Under the pieces are notes generated by a model, which saw nothing but the letters and a program-made list of their open reading frames with translations, was not told the DNA's origin and searched no databases. Shown one piece after another: positions 1 to 6,841 of a stretch of DNA of 15,427 nucleotides (positions are counted from its first letter, which is position 1; each line of letters opens with the position of its first letter). Source of the stretch: PNAI01 sp035574295. Lineage in GTDB: Bacteria > Pseudomonadota > Alphaproteobacteria > Rhizobiales > Xanthobacteraceae. A program made the translations under genes and the position numbers. The stretch covers positions 1 to 15,427 of the forward strand of contig DATLYX010000129.1 in the NCBI GenBank assembly GCA_035574295.1, given 5' to 3'.

Positions 1-2247
1 CAGCGGCCGGACGGCGCGGGCCGGCCCGCGGAGGGTTTTGTTGCCCGCCTGCGGCGCGCCCTGCTCGACCTCGACGCCGCCCTCGACTCCTCGCTGTTCC
101 AGGCCGGCCGCTTCCTCGCCGACCGCTACGAGCGCTACGCCGCCTTCATGGACCGCTTCCATGTCTCCGGCTTCAAGCGCGCGGGCGTGGAACTCGCCTC
201 CGAAGGCGCCACCATCGGCGCGGCCGGCCTCGTGCTGCTGCTCGGCATCGCCGTGCCGGTGATCGAGGAAACCGCGGACGAGGATTATTTGAAAAAATCC
301 GAGCTCGCCGTCACCTTCCTCGACCGCTACGGCAACGCCATCGGCAGCCGCGGCATCCGCCACAACGACACCCTCAAGCTCGAAGACTACCCCGACCACC
401 TGATCAAGGCCGCGCTCGCCACCGAAGACCGGCGCTTCTACGAGCACTTCGGCATCGACATCCCCGGCCTGTTCCGCGCCGTGGTGGCCAACACCCGCGC
501 CGGCGGCGTGGTGCAGGGCGGCTCCACCATCACCCAGCAGCTCGCCAAAAACCTGTTCCTGTCGAACGAGCGCACCATCGAGCGCAAACTGCGCGAGGCG
601 TTTTTGGCCATCTGGCTCGAAGCGCGGCTGTCCAAGAACGAGATCCTGAAGCTTTATCTCGACCGCGCGTATCTGGGCGCCGGCGCCTACGGGGTGGAGG
701 CGGCGGCGCACTTCTACTTCAACAAATCGGCGCGCGACGTGAATCTTGCCGAGGCCGCCATGCTCGCCGGGCTGTTCAAGGCGCCGGCGCGGTTCGCACC
801 GCACGTCAACCTGCCGGCGGCGCGCGCGCGCGCCAACATCGTGCTCGACAACCTCGTGGAATCCGGCCTGATGACAGAGGGCCAGGTGTTCGGAGCGCGC
901 CGCAATCCCGCCACCGCCCTCGACCGGCGCGACGACCAGTCGCCCAACTATTATCTCGACTGGGCGTTCGAAGAAATGAAGCGGCTGGTCGAGACGTTCC
1001 CGAAATCGGTGAAGGAGCGCGTGTTCATCGTGCGCACCGCGCTCGACATGAACCTGCAGCGAGCAGCGGAAATCGCGGTGGAGAATTCGCTCCGGCAATA
1101 CGGCCGCGACTACCGCGCAAGCCAGGGCGCGGCGGTGCTCGCCGACCTCGACGGCGGCGTGCGCGCCATGGTCGGCGGTCGCGACTATGCGGCAAGCCAA
1201 TTCAACCGCGCTACCGACGCGCTGCGCCAGCCAGGATCGTCGTTCAAGCCCTACGTCTATGCCGCCGCGCTGTCGAACGGGTTCCGCCCCAGCACCACCA
1301 TCACCGACGCGCCGATTTGTCTCGGCAATTGGTGCCCGCAGAACTACAGCCGCTCCTATGCCGGCACGGTGACGCTGACGCAGGCAATAACCGCTTCGAT
1401 CAACACCATTCCGGTGCGGCTGTCGGTGATGCTCGGCAACGGCGAGGCGAAGGCGGGGCGCGCCAAGATCATCGCCACCGCGCGGGCGATGGGGTTGAAG
1501 ACGGCGCTCCCCGACTCCTCCTCGCTGCCGATCGGCGCCGCCGAAGTCACGGTGGTGCAGCATACGGTGGCGTTCGCCACCTTCCCCAACCTCGGCAAGG
1601 CGGTGGTACCGCACGCGATCCTCGAAGTGCGCACCGGCGACGGTGAGGTGATCTGGCGCTATGACCGCGACGGGCCGAAGCCGCAGCAAGTGCTCAGGCC
1701 GCAGGTCGCCGCCGACATGAATGCGATGCTGGTCAGCGCGGTGGAGAACGGCACCGGCAAGCGCGCAATGCTGGACGGCGTGCGGGTGGCGGGCAAGACC
1801 GGCACCACCAATGCCTATCGCGACGCGTGGTTCGTAGGCTACACAGGCAACTTCGTGTGCGGCGTGTGGATCGGCAACGACGACTACTCGCCGACCAACC
1901 GCATGACCGGCGGCTCGCTGCCGGCCATGACGTGGCGGCAGATCATGGCCTATGCGCACACCGGCATCGAGCTGAAGAATATCCCCGGCGTTGCGCCGAA
2001 CCCGCCGCCGGGCTCGCTGCCGCAGGTGGCCGCCGGCACTGCGCCGCCGCCGATCGATGTCGGACCGCGGCCGGCGGTGCTCACGCGGCGCGGCGCGGAG
2101 ATCCTGACGCGCATCGAGCGGCTCCTGGAAGACGCGGCACGGGCGCTAACGTTCGCCGAAACAACCGCGGAGCCGGAGCCTTCCGGATCGCGGCACGGCT
2201 CGGCGATCGCAGCCTCCCCGGATACTCGAGCGACCCGCGGGAATTAA
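1..2247 (+). CDS. Class A penicillin-binding protein (glycosyltransferase/transpeptidase), 5'-partial
   Basis: Bifunctional peptidoglycan synthase anchored in the inner membrane: it polymerises lipid II glycan strands and cross-links their peptides. The frame is open from base 1, and the 49 codons before the first ATG (148) read as charged, helical protein (LRRALLDLDAALDSSLFQAG), so the true start lies upstream of the window; 748 residues are visible. Counting from the first in-window codon: one membrane helix at about 70-88; family GT51 domain with the catalytic Glu142 in ATEDRRFYEHFG, then QGGSTITQQLAKNLFL and KLYLDRAYLGAGAYG; transpeptidase domain with SSFK (catalytic Ser413, bases 1237-1248), SIN (1396-1404) and KTGTT (from 1795). 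It ends in a Pro-rich tail. The catalytic residues are intact. It resembles the shorter PBP1-type proteins of Rhizobiales. The specific paralogue (PBP1A, 1B or 1C type) is not assigned. Confidence 0.95.
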   Translation, partial: QRPDGAGRPAEGFVARLRRALLDLDAALDSSLFQAGRFLADRYERYAAFMDRFHVSGFKRAGVELASEGATIGAAGLVLLLGIAVPVIEETADEDYLKKSELAVTFLDRYGNAIGSRGIRHNDTLKLEDYPDHLIKAALATEDRRFYEHFGIDIPGLFRAVVANTRAGGVVQGGSTITQQLAKNLFLSNERTIERKLREAFLAIWLEARLSKNEILKLYLDRAYLGAGAYGVEAAAHFYFNKSARDVNLAEAAMLAGLFKAPARFAPHVNLPAARARANIVLDNLVESGLMTEGQVFGARRNPATALDRRDDQSPNYYLDWAFEEMKRLVETFPKSVKERVFIVRTALDMNLQRAAEIAVENSLRQYGRDYRASQGAAVLADLDGGVRAMVGGRDYAASQFNRATDALRQPGSSFKPYVYAAALSNGFRPSTTITDAPICLGNWCPQNYSRSYAGTVTLTQAITASINTIPVRLSVMLGNGEAKAGRAKIIATARAMGLKTALPDSSSLPIGAAEVTVVQHTVAFATFPNLGKAVVPHAILEVRTGDGEVIWRYDRDGPKPQQVLRPQVAADMNAMLVSAVENGTGKRAMLDGVRVAGKTGTTNAYRDAWFVGYTGNFVCGVWIGNDDYSPTNRMTGGSLPAMTWRQIMAYAHTGIELKNIPGVAPNPPPGSLPQVAAGTAPPPIDVGPRPAVLTRRGAEILTRIERLLEDAARALTFAETTAEPEPSGSRHGSAIAASPDTRATRGN

Positions 2248-2250
2248 CGG

Positions 2251-2286
2251 TGCGTCGTTCGCGCTTTGCGCTCAGGCCGCGACGCA
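2251..2286 (+). terminator. Nested stem-loop after the PBP gene, possible terminator
   Basis: Three bases after the stop codon, 7-bp arms TGCGTCG (2251-2257) and CGACGCA (2280-2286) enclose a second small hairpin, GCGC-TTT-GCGC (2261-2271). The placement suits a transcription terminator for the PBP gene. There is no following T-run, so intrinsic termination is unproven and Rho or RNA stabilisation are alternatives. Confidence 0.35.
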
Positions 2287-2377
2287 TCCGGGACACGGAA
2301 TTCAATCTCCGGCACTCATGCTCTAAGATTCCGCCGCATGCCGTGCCCCAACACTTGACGTCGGACGAGGCCATATC

Positions 2378-2956
2378 GTGCGGGTGTTTCTCGGATTGCT
2401 GTTCGCTCTGGCGCTGGCCGCTGTGGTCGGCCTCGGTGCCACCTGGCTTGCGCTGACGAACGGCACCGCCTTCGGCGCGGTCACGATCGGGGCATGGACT
2501 GCCTTCCCACGCACCGGTACGCCGCAGGTCGATCCTTACGCGCGCGCGGCGATCGCGCGCAACGGCGAATTGCCGATCGGCTCGGGCGACGGCGTTGCGT
2601 TCTTCGCAAGCGCGGATGACGCCGGCCGACCGCTCGACGGCCGCTGCGACGTGAGCTTGAGTGGAGCTACGCCGCCGGCACGGTACTGGACATTGACGCT
2701 GTACGATCCGGCGGGCGGCCTGGTCGCCAATGCGCTCGGCCGCCACGGTTTCACCAGCCAGGAGATCGTGCGCCGGGCAGACGGCCGGTTCGACATCGTG
2801 GCGGCACCGCGCGCGCGCCCGGGCAACTGGCTGCCCACCGGCGGCGTCGAACGCTATGTGCTGGTGCTCCGCCTCTACGACACGCCGGTCGGCATTGCCA
2901 CGCGGGCCTCGCGCGAGACGCCGATGCCGGAGGTCAAGCTGGAGCAATGCCCGTGA
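2378..2956 (+). CDS. DUF1214 domain-containing exported/membrane protein
   Basis: 192-residue protein starting at GTG; GACGAGG (2364-2370) lies 7 bases upstream as ribosome binding site, which supports this start. A hydrophobic N-terminal helix (about residues 3-26) should anchor it in the inner membrane or export it, with the rest periplasmic. The body shows features of the DUF1214 family: a stretch with RYWTLTLYDPAGGLVANALG, then a segment ending in RYVLVLRLYDTPVG. The biochemical role of the family is not established. The next gene is DUF1254, and these two domains commonly occur together, often in one larger protein. The two genes overlap by 10 bases, so they are almost certainly co-transcribed and translationally coupled. 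The family assignment is from recognised sequence pattern and not from a search. Confidence 0.85.
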   Translation: MRVFLGLLFALALAAVVGLGATWLALTNGTAFGAVTIGAWTAFPRTGTPQVDPYARAAIARNGELPIGSGDGVAFFASADDAGRPLDGRCDVSLSGATPPARYWTLTLYDPAGGLVANALGRHGFTSQEIVRRADGRFDIVAAPRARPGNWLPTGGVERYVLVLRLYDTPVGIATRASRETPMPEVKLEQCP

Positions 2957-3492
2957 TCCGCTGGACGCTGCTCTCGGTCGGCGGTCTGTTGCTCGGTGGG
3001 ATCGTGCATCTGGCCACCATGCTGATCTTGCCGCGCACGGCGACGCAGGACGCCTATGCGCGGCTTGCGCCGCTGAGCGAGGTCAACCGGATGGCGCCGA
3101 TCCCGGACCCCACGCCGCAGACGAGCGTGGTGCCGTTCATGGATCCGGCATTCGTCTCCGCGGTCTGCCGCTACGACCTCTCCGGCGGACCGATCAGGTT
3201 CACCGCGCCGCTGAGCGTCGCCTATACTTCGGTGACGTTCTATACCCGCAACGGCGTCGCCTACTACGCGATCAACGATCGCGCGGCGGGCCGGCGCACC
3301 ATCGAGCTCAGCCTGATGACCACAGAGCAGCGCGAGCAACTGCCGGTGGACGAGGACGTGACAGCCGCAGACCGACTGATCGTGGAATCGCCCACACCGA
3401 TCGGACTGATCGTGCTGCGCGCGCTGGTGCCGGAGCCGGGCATGGCGGCGGCGGTGCGCAACACGGTGGCGGCGGCGCAGTGTCGGCCTTAA
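2947..3492 (+). CDS. DUF1254 domain-containing membrane protein
   Basis: 181-residue protein whose ATG lies inside the end of the DUF1214 gene. Residues about 5-28 form one membrane helix (WTLLSVGGLLLGGIVHLATM), followed by a soluble, probably periplasmic region that includes AYTSVTFYTRNGVAYYAIND and ends with a conserved-looking PTPIGLIVLRALVPEPG. This matches the short Rhizobiales form of DUF1254, which is found next to DUF1214. The function is unknown; a cell-envelope role is inferred from topology only. The stop codon lies 7 bases from the stop of the convergent lipoprotein gene, leaving essentially no room for a separate terminator. Confidence 0.83.
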   Translation: MPVIRWTLLSVGGLLLGGIVHLATMLILPRTATQDAYARLAPLSEVNRMAPIPDPTPQTSVVPFMDPAFVSAVCRYDLSGGPIRFTAPLSVAYTSVTFYTRNGVAYYAINDRAAGRRTIELSLMTTEQREQLPVDEDVTAADRLIVESPTPIGLIVLRALVPEPGMAAAVRNTVAAAQCRP

Positions 3493-3499
3493 ACCGCGG

Positions 3500-4318
3500 C
3501 TATTTGCCGGACCCGAGTCCCTGCTCGAACGGTCCGAACGCAGGCGCGACGTCGGCAACCTGCGTATTCAGCGCGTCGCGATGGGCGGCGATACGGCTTT
3601 GCAGCAAGGTGAGCGAACGTTCCGCCTCCACCGCCATGGGCGATGGCGCCTCCACCACAAGACGGCTTAGCGCGTGCTGATAGGATGCCGCGCGGGCGCC
3701 CAGCGACTTCTGCACCCAGCGGATGACGGCGGCGTTTTCGGCCATGCGGGCGCGGGCGTCCGCGCGCTGGTCGCGGTTGGCGGCGGCGAAATGCTCCAGA
3801 CTGGCTTCGCGCTTGCGGTCCATGTCGATCACATAGCGCGCCACGGCAAAGAACGGATCGATGCGTACCACGTCTTGACGTATGTCTTCGACGAGCTTGG
3901 CGTACAGCGCGGTCTGCGAACGCACGGGGGTGGACAGGAGCCGGTCGGCGTAAGCGGACGGCTCCGGATAGGGCATCTGCGCGGCGCCGACGAGACCGTA
4001 TTCCGCGAGCACGCTGTACCAGCGCTGGCGATCATAGGGCGGCTCGATCAGTGGATAGGCGAGATCGCGCAACTGCCGTTCCGCGTCGGTCAGGGAGAAC
4101 TGCGAGGGCGGCTTTCCTTTCCGTCCGGGAGCTTCTCTGGCGACCCAGGCATGCATGTCGTCGCTGACCAGCGAGCGGTTCAGGCGGCCGAAATCGCCGT
4201 TGGCGCAGCCCAGCATGAGAAAGAACGTTGCGAGCCACGCAACGCGCCAGGCCGATCTCCACGCCCGGAGAATCCTTTGCACAAAGCCGTTCTGATTGAG
4301 CGGTTCCGATACGATCAT
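3500..4318 (-). CDS. Putative lipoprotein of unknown function
   Basis: 272 residues. The N-terminus has a positively charged stretch (RAWRSAWR), a hydrophobic run and a lipobox-like LMLGC with Cys at about residue 38. This predicts cleavage by signal peptidase II and lipid attachment to the cell membrane or outer membrane. The mature part is hydrophilic, rich in Arg/Ala, and looks mostly alpha-helical, with segments such as FAVARYVIDMDRKREASLEH and LTLLQSRIAAHRDALNTQ. I do not recognise a functional domain. The ATG overlaps the stop of the upstream small gene (ATGA), so the two form an operon. A GTG at 4282 would give a more typical signal-peptide length and is an alternative start; neither has a convincing ribosome binding site, consistent with translational coupling. 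Confidence 0.75.
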   Translation of the reverse strand: MIVSEPLNQNGFVQRILRAWRSAWRVAWLATFFLMLGCANGDFGRLNRSLVSDDMHAWVAREAPGRKGKPPSQFSLTDAERQLRDLAYPLIEPPYDRQRWYSVLAEYGLVGAAQMPYPEPSAYADRLLSTPVRSQTALYAKLVEDIRQDVVRIDPFFAVARYVIDMDRKREASLEHFAAANRDQRADARARMAENAAVIRWVQKSLGARAASYQHALSRLVVEAPSPMAVEAERSLTLLQSRIAAHRDALNTQVADVAPAFGPFEQGLGSGK

Positions 4319-4512
4319 GTGCGGGTGGCGCGCCGGCGCCGTCGGCGGCCGGATGCGGCGGCGCCCTCCACGCCGTCCGACGGCTCATCGGGATGCCGCT
4401 CGATCCGCACCACCGGCAGAATGATAATGTGCGCGGATTGCTTCTGGGTGCCCGCGGCGTCGAGGCTCCGCACCAATCGTCGCCCTTCGGGAAACTCGAC
4501 TACGTGTCCCAT
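4315..4512 (-). CDS. Small conserved hypothetical protein (65 aa)
   Basis: Small protein beginning MGHVVEFPEGRRLVRSLDA, with a short hydrophobic beta-like segment IIILPVVRIERHP and an Arg-rich tail. The start at 4512 is chosen over the upstream ATG at 4551 because GGAGGAGGGG lies just before it (bases 4515-4525 on the opposite strand). No domain is recognised. The composition (an N-terminal EFPEGRR block, then ILPVVRIERH) resembles small hypothetical proteins I recall from Bradyrhizobium-like genomes; this is memory and not a search. Its stop overlaps the lipoprotein ATG by 4 bases, so it is the first gene of a two-gene operon. It is probably cytoplasmic. Confidence 0.6.
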   Translation of the reverse strand: MGHVVEFPEGRRLVRSLDAAGTQKQSAHIIILPVVRIERHPDEPSDGVEGAAASGRRRRRRATRT

Positions 4513-4572
4513 GCTGCCCCTCCTCCGACGGGCGGCGCAAGCGCGCCGCAAGCCGAGAACCGCCGATCCAGC

Positions 4573-4591
4573 CGCGGCCGATTAAGCCGCG
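4573..4591. repeat. Inverted repeat in the divergent promoter region
   Basis: CGCGGC (4573-4578) and GCCGCG (4586-4591) are separated by 7 bases that include ATTAA. It lies in the 157-bp region between the divergent small-protein and DUF2336 genes and could be an operator, although short GC-rich inverted repeats are common at this composition. Confidence 0.3.
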
Positions 4592-4598
4592 ACCATGG

Positions 4599-4614
4599 TT
4601 AACGGTCCGCTAAC
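4599..4614 (+). promoter_or_regulatory. CtrA-box-like site upstream of the DUF2336 gene
   Basis: TTAA-N7-CTAAC (TTAA 4599-4602, spacer CGGTCCG, CTAAC 4610-4614). This differs at one position from the alphaproteobacterial CtrA consensus TTAA-N7-TTAAC and keeps the final C. It is 56-71 bases upstream of the chosen DUF2336 start and about 90 bases upstream of the divergent small-protein gene, so it could act on either. The surroundings are GC-rich, which makes such a match less likely by chance. Confidence 0.45.
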
Positions 4615-4669
4615 GCAGCCGACGCTATGCTTGAGCCAAACGGGCCGGCTCCCCACCTGCAGGACAGCC

Positions 4670-5683
4670 ATGGATTACCTGAAGTCGTTTCCCGCGCTGG
4701 AAAGCCTGGTCGATCTCGCCAACCGAGAGGAGGTCGACATCAATCCCACGCTGCTGCGGGTACTCACCGATCTCTACGTGACGAAGCCCCGGCATTCGCG
4801 CGATGAGGAGCGGCAATACACTGAGCTCGTGCTGCGGCTTCTCGATGTGGTCGATATCGCGGCGCGGCACCGGCTGGCGCAAAAGCTCGCGGATTATCCT
4901 GCCGCCCCCGCCGCCGTGGTGCGGCGACTCGCGCGCGACGTGATCGCGGTCGCAGAACCGATCCTGCGGCACTCGCGCGTGTTGAGCCGCGCGGAATTGC
5001 TGGCCATTGCGCAGAAAACCAGCCCGCGACATGTCGCTGTTCTGGCCGGCGAAGAGTCCGAACCGCAGACCAACAAGGCTGCCGCGGCAGACGATCTGTT
5101 CTCCGGCGTTGCCGCAGCGGCGAGCGAACTGAACGAATTGTTCTTTACAGCCGACGCCACGGAGCGCCGGCTCATTCTGCTTAATCTCGACTACGCGCGC
5201 TTTGCGCCAGCGAAACCGATCGAGTTGCCGATCGCACGCGAGGCGGTGCGGCGACTCGAACTTGCCGCGTTCTCGCACAGCGTCGAAAGCTTCGCGCGGG
5301 AACTTGCGCGGCCGCTCGCCATCTCGCGCGGGCAGGCGCGGCGCATTGCGGCCGATCCGCTCGGCGAGCCGGTCGTGGTCGCCAGCAAGGCGCTCGGGAT
5401 GCCGGCAGAGGTATTGCAGCGCGTGCTCTTGTGCCTCAACCCGGAAATCGGCCACTCGGTCCAGCGCGTCTACGATCTGGCCGGTCTGTACGACCGACTC
5501 AAACCGGAGGCCGCGCTGCGCATGCTCGCCATCTGGCAGGCGATGGCGCACAAGCCGCTGTTCGCCGCGCATGCGCCGCAATATGTGGAGGACAAGGCCC
5601 GCGTGCGACCGGACGCGGCGGCCTCGCAGCGGCGGCCCATTCCCAGACCGGCCGACCGCCGCAGCGTGACGCGGCGGGGGTAG
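4670..5683 (+). CDS. DUF2336 domain-containing protein
   Basis: 337 residues from the ATG at 4670 (MDYLKSFPALESLVDLANRE). This start is preferred over the in-frame GTG/ATG near 4595 because AGGA (4661-4664) lies 5 bases upstream and the intervening 25 codons overlap the CtrA-like site and do not look like protein. The sequence is soluble and helical throughout, with repeated helix pairs such as RRLARDVIAVAEPILRHSRV and RRLELAAFSHSVESFARELA, typical of DUF2336. That family is widespread in alphaproteobacteria and has no settled biochemical function. The basic tail (RRPIPRPADRRS) may be disordered. The gene converges with the DUF1491 gene, with 15 bases between stops. It lies beside the kinase operon, and its promoter carries a CtrA-like site. 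Confidence 0.85.
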   Translation: MDYLKSFPALESLVDLANREEVDINPTLLRVLTDLYVTKPRHSRDEERQYTELVLRLLDVVDIAARHRLAQKLADYPAAPAAVVRRLARDVIAVAEPILRHSRVLSRAELLAIAQKTSPRHVAVLAGEESEPQTNKAAAADDLFSGVAAAASELNELFFTADATERRLILLNLDYARFAPAKPIELPIAREAVRRLELAAFSHSVESFARELARPLAISRGQARRIAADPLGEPVVVASKALGMPAEVLQRVLLCLNPEIGHSVQRVYDLAGLYDRLKPEAALRMLAIWQAMAHKPLFAAHAPQYVEDKARVRPDAAASQRRPIPRPADRRSVTRRG

Positions 5684-5698
5684 TCGACGCAGCGGCCC

Positions 5699-6046
5699 TC
5701 ACACGCGAATCGTGTCGAGGAAATTGCGGCCGGCGCGGTCTTCGACCTCGACGATCCAGACATCGGGATCGAACTTGATCTCACGCGCAAGATAGGCCTC
5801 CACTTCGGCCTCGGGCGCGGGCTGCGTCTTCATGCAGGATACGAACGCGCGGTCGGCAGGCCGCGCGTCATCGAAGGCGCTTTGCGGCGCCGGGCCGAAC
5901 AAATCGGCGGTGCCGTCGAGCCGGGCGATCTTGATGAACACGGCGCCGGCCTCCTCGGCGCCGCGACGGCGCACCACGGCGAACGCGCCCTCGGCGTTGC
6001 AACGGCGCACATAGGCGGCCACCCAGATAGCGGATTTCAGCCGCAT
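5699..6046 (-). CDS. DUF1491 family protein
   Basis: 115 residues, full length for the DUF1491 family of small alphaproteobacterial proteins: start MRLKSAIWVAAYVRRCNAEG, a middle AGAVFIKIARLDGTADLFGP, and the C-terminal DVWIVEVEDRAGRNFLD. It is probably cytoplasmic, with alternating beta strands and short helices. The molecular function is unknown. It starts 27 bases after the stop of the peptidoglycan-binding-domain gene on the same strand and is probably the third gene of the kinase operon. An 11-bp palindrome, CCGCCAGGCGG (6061-6071), occupies the gap. No strong ribosome binding site is seen, only a weak AAGAG just before the ATG. Confidence 0.85.
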   Translation of the reverse strand: MRLKSAIWVAAYVRRCNAEGAFAVVRRRGAEEAGAVFIKIARLDGTADLFGPAPQSAFDDARPADRAFVSCMKTQPAPEAEVEAYLAREIKFDPDVWIVEVEDRAGRNFLDTIRV

Positions 6047-6073
6047 GCTCTTGGCTTATACCGCCAGGCGGAA

Positions 6074-6841
6074 TTATTCCAGCGGGCGGCCGGTGACGGC
6101 GGCGAGCTCGCGCAGGAAACGCTCGGAAAGCTGGCCGGTGACCGGAAGTTTGCGGTAGCGCTCGAATTCCTCGATGGCCGCACGGGTGGCGGGGTCGTAG
6201 GCGCCGGTCGGGCGAATCTGACCGAAGCCGTAGTCGGCGAGCGCCCGCTGCACCGCGACGATGCGCCTGGACGGCGCCAACAGGTCGGCGATGGGATCGC
6301 GCGCTAAGGATTTCGGCGGTGCCTTGATGTTGGAGCGGGAGATGGCGCGCAGCAGGGCTTCGTTCGGTTCGGTGGACGGCTTAAGCCCCGCGGCATGCTC
6401 GAAGTCGCGGACCGCAATATCGGTCTTGGGGCCGTAGATGCCGTCGGGCGCGCCGTCATAGAAGCCGCGTTGCGCCAGCTCGCGCTGGATGTCGGTGACG
6501 ATCTCGGCGCGCGAACGCGCCGCCGGTGCAGCGGGCGCTGCGGGCGGCGTCGGCAAGTCGACGCGATTTTCAGCGGGGCGCGGCCGAGGCAGTACGATGG
6601 GAGCGACGGCGGCGGGCGCAGGCGAATCCACAAACAAGGGTGCAGGATGCGGGCCGGTTTGTAGCAACAGCGCGTTGATCAGCACCAGGCCCACCGCGGC
6701 GACGACTCCGATCAGGAGCAGCCATTCCTTCACGTGCCAATGCAGCAGCCGCGACCAGAATGACCGCGGCGCAGACCGCCGATCCAAGTAGCGCGGATCA
6801 TCGACGGCTCCGAGGCTCACGTTGTAGCTACGCTCACGCAC
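6074..6841 (-). CDS. Membrane-anchored peptidoglycan-binding-domain protein
   Basis: 255 residues. A cytoplasmic N-terminal tail of about 37 residues precedes one membrane helix (about 38-58, EWLLLIGVVAAVGLVLINAL). A Pro/Ala-rich linker (about 65-110) follows, then two copies of the peptidoglycan-binding_1 fold: about 113-167 (IQRELAQRGFYDGAPDGIYG) and 191-249 (VQRALADYGFGQIRPTGAYD, with ATRAAIEEFER). The layout suggests periplasmic contact with the cell wall. The GTG start overlaps the end of the kinase gene by 8 bases (GTGCGTGA) and is read downstream of AAGAAGA, so translation is probably coupled to the kinase. A link between the wall and the kinase signalling pathway is an inference from the overlap. 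No catalytic (amidase or transpeptidase) domain is present. Confidence 0.85.
   Translation of the reverse strand: MRERSYNVSLGAVDDPRYLDRRSAPRSFWSRLLHWHVKEWLLLIGVVAAVGLVLINALLLQTGPHPAPLFVDSPAPAAVAPIVLPRPRPAENRVDLPTPPAAPAAPAARSRAEIVTDIQRELAQRGFYDGAPDGIYGPKTDIAVRDFEHAAGLKPSTEPNEALLRAISRSNIKAPPKSLARDPIADLLAPSRRIVAVQRALADYGFGQIRPTGAYDPATRAAIEEFERYRKLPVTGQLSERFLRELAAVTGRPLE

Noticed and set aside
2081..2947. 288-codon minus-strand frame opposite the DUF1214 gene
   Set aside because: Antisense shadow with Arg-rich translation, and it also crosses the PBP 3' end.
4625..5581. 318-codon minus-strand frame opposite the DUF2336 gene
   Set aside because: Antisense to a recognised family; His/Arg/Gln-rich translation.
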